Assembly: GCF_002234675.1 (NCBI RefSeq)
Contig: NC_019871.2
Location: 18,608,433 to 18,672,432, forward strand
From: Oryzias latipes
Taxonomy: Eukaryota > Chordata > Actinopteri > Beloniformes > Adrianichthyidae
Reading direction: 5' to 3'
DNA length: 64,000 bases
The notes below the pieces were generated by a model. That model did not search any database and was not told where the DNA came from. It worked only from the letters and a program-made list of their open reading frames with translations. Below are positions 47,381 through 56,800 of the stretch, piece by piece. Numbering within the stretch: the first letter of the stretch is position 1; each line of letters opens with the position of its first letter. A program made the translations under genes and the position numbers.

Positions 47381-47879
47381 CACGCACGCAGACACACACG
47401 CACGCACGCACGCATGCATACACACATGCACGCATTAGCACACGCAAGCACCAACGCATTCAAAAAACACGCACCCACCAACACACATGAACCAATACAT
47501 ACACACATGCACGCATACACCAATGCACCAACACATACACACACTAACAAATTCATACATACACTAACGCATACACACATGCACGCAGCCATCAACTCGT
47601 ACACACGCACACGCATCAAAACAAACGCAAGCAAACACACACAGAAGCACACAAACGCAAACACGTGCATGAATACGTACACACAAGCACGCACCATGCA
47701 TGCAAACACAGACACACAGACACACACACACACGCATTCACACGTGTACTTGTACACCAAAGAGCTGAGGATCCTGGGCGTTGAGGGTGGGGGGAAACTG
47801 TACAAAGGGGGTTTCCATGACACTAGGAGAAAAGCGGGGTGGGCTTGAGCCAGAGTGGGTACCATGTGGGCCGGGCCAA
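45315..47879 (-). other. wdfy1: wdfy1 3' UTR
   Basis: Inferred long 3' UTR on the reverse strand from the stop at 47880 to an AATAAA (TTTATT at 45329-45334 on +). It contains the purine-pyrimidine repeat at 47217-47740 and a G11 tract near 45826-45837. Open frames here (for example 45741-46058, 46376-46834) show no domains. Confidence 0.5.
47217..47740. repeat. Long alternating CA/CG-rich repeat
   Basis: About 520 bp of interrupted CACA, GCAC and GCAT units, including pure (CGCA)n at 47347-47368 and (CA)n at 47367-47380. It lies in the wdfy1 3' UTR. Its CV-rich and HT-rich open frames on both strands are by-products of the repeat. Confidence 0.9.
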
Positions 47880-50800
47880 TCAGCGCTGGGAGAAGCCTGT
47901 TGCTAAGCTACAGCCAACCACCTGTGTCATATCCCAGATCTGTGAAGACAAACAGATGAGAGTCATGACCTGGATACCTCCGGAGGGTTTCAGTTCAGGA
48001 CTTTAACATCCCAGTCTGAGTTTTGCTGGACCACATTTCAGACTCTTTCTGCAATCAAAACTACATGACAACAGTAAATAAAACATGGAAAAACTAGAAA
48101 GAAAATGACTAATAAGTCTAAAGTAAAGATTGGGCAAAGAGCAGAAAACCATCTTAAGTTAGAACAGATAAAAAAATACATTTTATTCCTTAGGAATGAT
48201 GCTACAGGGGCCATCAACTCATGTCAAAGAGGAAAAACAGAATTTGGATCAACAAATCATTAAATATGTTCTTTTGAAATGAGACCAGTAATTTAATTGA
48301 GGGCGGACATGTTTCAGTGTAACCCATCAATGTGTTAAAGGAATTCTCCTTGTATGCTATGAAACTGCAATAAAGGAAAAGGCAAAAGAAGCAAAAGTAC
48401 AGATGGCTGAGGGATTGGAACTGAAATTCGGTGCCAAAACACATAAGGTACTACTAGTACCATACATAAATGGGAGTTTTGATACTGTGTTTCAGACATG
48501 TCAAATACTTGTCTTCTATTTAGTTTGCTGTACAACTCTAGCCAATCATTTTACCTTTCCAGTGATTGTGGGCAGGCTCATGTAAGAATGGGTGTGGCTG
48601 TGAAGGTGGGCGGAGCATCAGCAAAAATGCCAATCGCAAAGTGAGTGAAAGTTTCTCTGTACTTCACACCAAAAGATTGTAAATCAGCGACCTGATGGAT
48701 CAGTGCTCTGAAAAAAAGACAGTCGTCGTGGCGATTAGCAAGGAAATGTATTAACTTTAGGGTGTGCAAAAATAGGGATGCAGCGCCGCAGTGTCGGAAA
48801 AAAGGAAATAAAGCCTCTTAGTCTCATTCAAGTGCTCCCCTTCACTTAGTCACGCTGCTTCATCACACTTAAATGTTTATAGAAAAAACGGGCAGGTTTT
48901 TTTCAGTACTGAAGCACTGTTTAGGCACCTGTACCGTTTCAAAAGTGCTGAATAAAAATCTAGACCCATCCCTTCACCTGTCACAGAAACAGATGCACCA
49001 GATAAGAGTTTGAAGACCATTACAGTGTGATCATTTTTTATCCATCCATGCGTTTCAGAAAAGGTGTATGGGTAATCATTCTTTAAGACTAATTAATGGT
49101 TCCAACTAGGCCTGCACAATATACCGCAAATTTATCGTTATCGCAATATCCAGCTCTGCAATATGCATATCGCAAAAGACAGTGAAAATCGCAATAAATC
49201 GTAAACCTTAAATGTGTTAATACAACCTTAAGGCAGCTTGAAGCATTTAACGTTAATCAAATAAATCCCTTTATGCATTTGACCAATCGGATGGACGCCT
49301 TCACCTTGTTGACCAATTGGATGGAGGCCTATTATGTTAGATGTTTGTCTCCTATGTCAACGAGGGTCATTTGGAGTATAATTTTTAAACTGTTGCAATG
49401 AAATGGGAATGATGTTTTGTTTATTTTGTTATTTGTTTGTATACCGCAAATTATACCGTTATCGCAATATTAATCTTAAATATCGCATATCGCGAGTTTT
49501 CCTCATATCGTGCAGCCCTAGTTTCATGCAACTTGAGTTCTGAATGTTTTGTGGTTCACATGCATGAACTATCTGCCACTGAGGACTGTTTTGACCTTAA
49601 CAATGCGGTCGCTTCCACAAGTGACCATCAAGCCTCTGGAGGGGTCCATGTCCATGTGGGCGATGTTGTGTTTCCCCTCATGGAACGTGGCCAGAGGCGT
49701 TCGACTGTGGACACAGCGAGGACAGCAATCAGATCTTTCCTCTGTGAGAACTACGCTGAAGAAGACCAGCTCCTCACTTACTCCTCATCTTTGATGATAG
49801 CAAAGCAGTCGTCACACACCCGCACAGGGAACTCGAAGCCCATGATTGGAAAAGTAGAGCGTTTCGAGCTGCATTTTCCACAAACCGCTTTGCCACACTT
49901 CCTGCAGTGATGCTGCAGACAAAAAACATGGAGAGATTTTAGGAAAATGCCCCACAATTGGATGAGGACCGAGAGCTTCTCCCCACCTGTCTGAGCCCCA
50001 AAGTCTTTGTGTCCCACATCTGCTTGATGTTCCAGAAGAACGGCTGTTCACACTTCTGACAAGAGTCGCTGTCTAACCACTGAGGCGCCTGCAAGAAAGA
50101 GCAGCTTTCCAGCACCCAAAACATCTCAGGTGAAGGATGTAGGTTCAGGCGAGGCAAACCTCTTCTCTTTGGGTGTCCATATTCCACACGGCAACGCCTC
50201 CGTCTGCTGAGCAGGAGATCAGCTGCCGGGTCAACTGGAGGTAACGGATGGCCTGAACCCGCTCGCTGAAGAGGGAAAGGATTCACACAGTCGCATTTCA
50301 AAGTTATTTCTGCTTGCTTAGCGGTTTTGGAGGCTCATTCCTCCAACAGCTCAGACGCTGGAGATAATTCCAACCTCCATGGCAACCATGTACATTCAGA
50401 GCATAAAGCCTGCCTCTGAATACTGCACAGCAGTTAGGAGCATAGGGAGGTTTTTCTCACATTGGTACTTAAATATAGAGGATGATGGTCGACATGAATG
50501 TGCTTCAGCCTAAAGCTTGTATACTAAACACATCTGTTTAGTATAAAAGCTGAAATCAGATTTAAAGGGTTGTTGGAAAAAAACTAGAATCCTTCTCTGC
50601 TCCTTTGAGACATAGATAGACAATTTAATTGGTTCATTTCAAATTAGCAAATCTTTCTGTATTAGCTGGGATTGTATGCACAGGATGGAGCTGTAACAAT
50701 GAGCATCACATCAGCAGAATGCAGTGGCAGACCCTGCATTACACAGCTGGGCCTTCAGTAGTGCCACGCCTGAATCACTCAAACCCTTAATAAGCATTTT

Positions 50801-53800
50801 TATGCCTCCAAATAAACTAAATAAACAAAACAGTAAACAAATCTCATTAAGCAACTACAGGCAGCACAAAACATTGAAAATCAATCACATACATTTGGAA
50901 TATTATTTATTATGATATTTATCATTTCACTCTTCAAAAAATCAGATTATTTGAAGACACAATTCATCCTCTCTTTTCTCAAAAACAGTTCAATCACCCC
51001 GTCATGTGAATTATCGCGCTTCAGTTCCGTTCAAAAAGTTGTTCAGTTCAGTTCCGTCACATTTTGCCAAAGTGTGACATGTAAACATTAAACATGACTT
51101 AATAGAATGTAAATACAGGCACCGTTTCTGGAGACAACTTGGAAAAGGTCTGTTACTGCCCTCTAGTGAGGAGGTTGGAGAATGCAACATCAATTCCTCC
51201 TTTACTTACCGTTAAAACAGAAATGACAGCAATAAAACTAAAAACTAACTTGAATAATTGTATCTAAACTTATCGCAGGAAACAGCTAAATCCCACACTC
51301 TAGAACTTTAAATCCTGTGGGTTTTTTTTATACATAGGTCCCGATAAAAGCCATCAAAACATTTTTACTGATTTTGTAAATTGATGTTGATAAATATATA
51401 GATATATTGATAATAAATATTTGCTGATGACGTCTGCATCTAGGAGGTGGGGAAGAATTCGAGAAATCTGTCAAACAGCTGAGGATTGGAGAAACAGCGT
51501 TCCCTCGTTGAATGTGAGGGATGCGTTCCATAAATAGCCCACGATATGTGAAATCCATGAAGCAGGATTAGAGAGGAAGCAGGAAAACTCCTCACTACAC
51601 ACTCAATCCACTTTTCTCAGACACACGTGAGCATCTTTACACTTATCTATCTTGTTTAAACTCTCAGTTCAAAACTTCATTCAAATTAAATCCAGTTTTG
51701 TAAAAATAATACAAAGATCTGATCAGAATGAGGATTTATCCAACTCTGGCAAGTTGCACGTGCAGTGTCTCTGCAGAAGACACTGCACGGAGGGGATTGA
51801 TTGACAAGCTCAACAGCCAATCAGGATGCAAAACTGTTTTTACATTGTTAGCTGGTGTCTGCAGACATCCGAGGCTTTCTAAAAAGAGGATGAAGACGTC
51901 AGGAATGTTCTTCTGACCATTTCTGACATTCCACTTGATTGTTTTATGACATTCAGAGCTTTGCAGTTTTGCTTTTTCTTCTTCAAGCTACATTAATGGG
52001 GGGTGGGGTGTACTTACTGATGTCCCTGCAGCAGTAGCGTCCGCCCCTTGCGGCCGCCGATGTCCCACATGATCACACTGTGATCCGAGGCGCCTGAGAA
52101 GAGCAGCCTCTGGACGGGATCCCACCACAAGGCTCCAACGCTTCCTGCAAACAAACATGTTGTTTCACCCTTAATAGGTTTTCTAACGTGGTGGCGCCCC
52201 CTAGTGTCTGCAGGGACAACTGCAGTCAGCTCCAGATCAACAACCTGACCTGAAATGATCAAAATGAGTAAAAATGTCAAACAATTTTAACAACAAAAAA
52301 ATACTAATTGAAATTTTTAGAAACATATAAATAAAAAAATTTGAATGCTAAAAGTATGGAGAGAAATTAGACTCAGTCGGATTTGTGCGTGCGTAATTCT
52401 TGATGTGTGCGTAAATTAGGATTTGTGTATGCATATTCTTGCTTTGTGCGTGCGTAAATTAGGATTTGTGCATAAATTTGGATTTGTGCGTGATTTGTTA
52501 ATCATATTATACGTTTTGTGTATAAGTTCAAAAAATATAAAATAAAAAAAATACAAAATGCAATTTACGTATGCACAAATTAAGATTACAACAGCTTGAA
52601 ACTACTTACACACACACACGTCTTTAAAAAACACGCACGAATCCTTTGTTACGCACACACGAAGCCAAAGTTACGCACGGATCTACCGTGAGACTGTTTT
52701 CACGTCTCACAAATTCGTCCGTAAGTCTTCTTTCTCTTCTTTCTCTTTCGGCTTTTCCCATCAGGGGTCGCCACAGCGAATCATCCTTTTCCACCTCACT
52801 CTATCATGGACATCTTCTACCCTAACATTAGCCAACTTCATGTCCTCTGTTAAGACATCCATGTATCTCCTCTTTGGCCGTCCTCTTGCCCTCCGGCCAG
52901 GCAGCTCCATCTCCAACATCCTTCTACCAATATATCCACTATCCCTCCTCTGAACATGTCCAAACCATCTCAGTCTGGCTTCTCTGACTTTGTCGCTGAC
53001 ACAGGCAACATGAGCCGTCCCTCTGATGTACTCGTTCCTTATCCTGTCTAACCTGGTCACTCCTAAGGAGAACCTCAACATCTTCATCTCTGCTACCTCC
53101 ATCTCAGCCTCTTGTCTCTGTCTCACTGCTACCGTCTCTAACCCATAGAGCAGAGCTGGTCTCACCACTGTCTTGTACACCTTTCCTTTGAGTCTTGCTG
53201 GCACTCTTCTGTCACACAACACTCCTGACACTTTCCTCCAACCGCTCCAACCTGCCTGCACTCGCCTCTTCACCTCTTTTCCACAATCCCCATCACACTG
53301 AACTATTGACCCCAAGTACTTAAACTCCTGCACCTTCTTCACCTCAGTCCCCTGTAACCTAACGCTTCTACCTTGATCCCTCTCGTTCAGACACATGTAT
53401 TCTGTCTTACTACGACTGACCTTCATACCTCTTCTTTCCAGAGCAAACCTCCACCTCTCTAGCTGTTCCTCCACCTGCTCTCTACTCTCACTGCAAATTA
53501 CAATGTCATCCGCAAACATCATTGTCCAGGGAGATTCCTGTCTTACCTCGTCTGTCAGCCTGTCCATCAGCATAGCAAACAAAAAAGGACTCAAAGCTGA
53601 TCCTTGGTGTAGTCCCACCTCCACCTTGAACTCCTCTGTCTGACCTACAGCACATCTCACCACCGTCATACTTCTCTCATACATGTCCTGAACTACTCTG
53701 ACATACTTTTCTGCCACTCCAGACGACCTCATACAGTACCACAGCTCCTCCCTCGGCACCCTGTCATACGCCTTCTCTAAATCTACGAACACACAATGCA

Positions 53801-56800
53801 GCTCCTTCTGACCTTCTCTGTACTTTTCCATCAACATTCTCAAAGCAAAAATGGCATCAGTGGTGCTCTTACGGGGCATGAAACCATACTGCTGCTCACA
53901 AATCTCCACCTTCTTCCTAAGCCTGGCTTCCACTACTCTTTCCCACAGCTTCATTGTGTGGCTCATCAACTTTATTCCTCTATAGTTGCTGCAGTTCTGC
54001 GTGTCACCCTTGTTCTTAAAGATTGGGACCAGAACGCTTCTCCTCCATTCCTCAGGCATCTTCTCACTCTCTAAAATCCTATTGAACAACCTTGTTAGAA
54101 ATTCCACTGCTGTCTCTCCTAAGCACTTCCATACCTCCACAGGTACGTCATCAGGACCAACGGCCTTTCCGCTCTTCATCCTTTTCAGAGCCTTCCTAAC
54201 CTCATCCTTTCCAATCTCTGCTACTTCCTGCTCCACAACAACCACATCTTCCTCCCTTCTTTCCCTGTCATTTTCCTCGTTCATCAGCTCCTCAAAATAC
54301 TCCTTCCATCTTTTCTGTACACTCTCTTGGGTTGTTAGCACCTTTCCATCTCTGTCCTTAATCACCCTTATCCTATTATAATCACCCTTAAATTCGTCCG
54401 TAAGTGCTGCGTTTAAATACCAGTGGAATGCTCGGTCATTAGACTTTTCCTATCAGCCTTCCCTTCTAAACGTATTTCCTTCAGTGGGTGTAGCAGGGCT
54501 TAAAAAAACTTTAAAGGAAAATAATAATTATTATCTGAGAATATGACGTTCAATTTTAAACGCTAATATATATATTAAAAGTATATTATTCTCCGAGACA
54601 CCAAATTGATACAAAATGCGTAACAGGAACAACCAGTAGGGGGCACTGTTTTTTTTCTTCTGGAAAAATCAAAGGCAGTCACACTGAGAGAGTCACGGGA
54701 AGAATGGCGGCCCATCTCGGTGGTCAGCGCCCCGAAGTAAGTAGCCTCTATGTTCAACACTAACATCTACTGTCTTCATGTATTGATTGAGTCATTGTCT
54801 GGATACGTTTAGAAGGGACGGCTGATAGGAAAATTCTAATGACCGAGCATTCCACTGGTATTTAAACGCAGCACTTACAGACGAATTTGTGAGACGTGAA
54901 AAGAGTCTCACGGTAGATCCGTGCGTAACTTTGGCTTCGTGTGTGCGTAACAAGGGATTCGTGCGTGTTTTTTAAAGACGTGTGTGTGTAAGTAGTTTCA
55001 AGCTGTTGTAATCTTAAATTGTGCATACGTAAATTGCATTTTGTATTTTTTTTATTTTATATTTTTTGAACTTATACACAAAACGTATTATGTGAGTAAC
55101 AAATCACGCACAAATCCAAATTTATGCACAAATCCTAATTTACGCACGCACTAAGCAAGAATATGCATACACAAATCCTAATTTACGCACAAATCAAGAA
55201 TTACGCACGCACAAATCCGACTGAGTCTAATTTCTCTCCATATAAAAGGGATAATGTACAGACAATCATGACTTTGTTTTGGCATTTTTTGGGGGATTAT
55301 TTTGTGTAAATATTTATGTTCAACATGTACAAATAGATGTATAAAATATTTTAAGATTAACGGTGGTAATGAATCAAATTTTTCCTCTACCCACTCCTTT
55401 TTGGAGCACTTCCTGTTTATCATGTTTATCCTCATATTTAACCCTTTTATTTTGAAAAATCAAACCTATATTTTCATTTCCAGCAAAGACTGAATAGGCC
55501 CAAAAATCTGAGTTTACTAAAACATAAGTCCAAATAAATGTTCTGTCTGATCCCACAACTTAAATTTCCCATAAAAAATGGGCTCTAATCACAACCAACT
55601 TCTGGAAGTTCCTACTTATCAGCGATGACTCCATGTTTTCTGGAGCCTATCAGCAGAGACGCATGTTGTGTTGGAATACAAAGGCCCTTTGACCTTCACG
55701 GCAGTCACACGCCGAGAGCCGGGCTGATAAGGGAGGCATTCATTGGAGCTGTGGAGCGACAACATCTAAACGACCCTTGAAGCTTCTCTGGTCTGACTCA
55801 CCCTCAGAGAACCACACGTCTGAAGGCTAAAAGCCGCCTTTCAAATGTTTTGGTGATCTGATGCTGCTGGAAAGTGTGATGGTAGTGAGGCTGAAACTAG
55901 TGGGCAGGAATGAATCCACCGTTTCCTGAAGGAAAACGCTTCTTCACGGATTAAAAGAGAGAAAAACCTTTACATTTGGAGTAAAAGCTAAGAATGCATT
56001 TAAATTGTGTTGCTTTTTAACTACTTAAAGCTTCAAGGTTCTGAAAGTGCTGATGCATCTGACTGAAGAACCCAAAGAACTCTGCAGACTCAGGTCAGCA
56101 AAAACTGCCGAAAACAGCCAAGAGCTTCTATATGACCCCCCCAAACACACACACACACACACACACTTCCTCGTAATGTTAGTTTGTGTTGACATGTGTT
56201 GTGGTAATATGTTAGAGATACTTAATTAAAAAAAATTTAAAAAGTCAGAGGACGGCTTTACTCTGAGAGTCGATGGTGGAGAGACAAACGCTTCTGAAAG
56301 TTAAACCTAAAGATCTTATTTCAGCAGATCCAGATCTAAACACATCCACTGGATGGAAGGTTTTCTAAAAAAAAATAAACATCAGTCCAGCTAAACAGTC
56401 GTCACAATAAAAAAAAAACCTGACAAAGTTTAGATAAATAAAACAGAGAAAGTGAGACATTCAGAGATGTAGAAACTGCTGAGGAATGAAGATGATGAGT
56501 CACAATGAAGTTATGGGGAAGAGTGGAGGAAGCCAGACTGAGGTTAAGTGAACATCTGTGAACAGCAGTTTGGTTTCATGCAGACAAAGAGAACAACAGA
56601 TGCTTGCTTTGAGGATGTTCTTCTGGAAAAGAACAGAGATGATCAGAAGGAGCTGTGGTTTGGATGAGGAGGTCCGGGGTGACGGAGGAACGGAGAGTGT
56701 GGAAGAAGCCAAAAGACTATGAAGATGAAGGAAGTATCTGGTCTTTGTTCTCCTGTGGAATCAAGTCCTGGAGAAATCACAAAAAACTACGTGTGTACGT

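Larger units (their letters stand above)
52357..55240. mobile_element. Foldback DNA element with ~440-bp inverted arms, one arm split by a LINE
   Basis: TA flanks both ends (52355-52356 and 55241-55242). The left arm is 52357-52725 plus 54405-54475, the right arm 54803-55240; read as inverted repeats they differ at only a few positions. The outer tip is TGGAGAGAAATTAGACTCAG. Arms contain many copies of TTACGCAC/GTGCGTAA. The loop is 54476-54802. Without the LINE and its duplicated target the element is about 1.2 kb and has no transposase. TA targets suggest mobilisation by a Tc1/mariner-type enzyme. It sits in wdfy1 intron 6. Confidence 0.9.

Noticed and set aside
47194-47865. 223-codon Cys/Val-rich frame and the Thr/His-rich frame on the other strand
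   Set aside because: Both are produced by the CA/CG tandem repeat; composition only, no domains.
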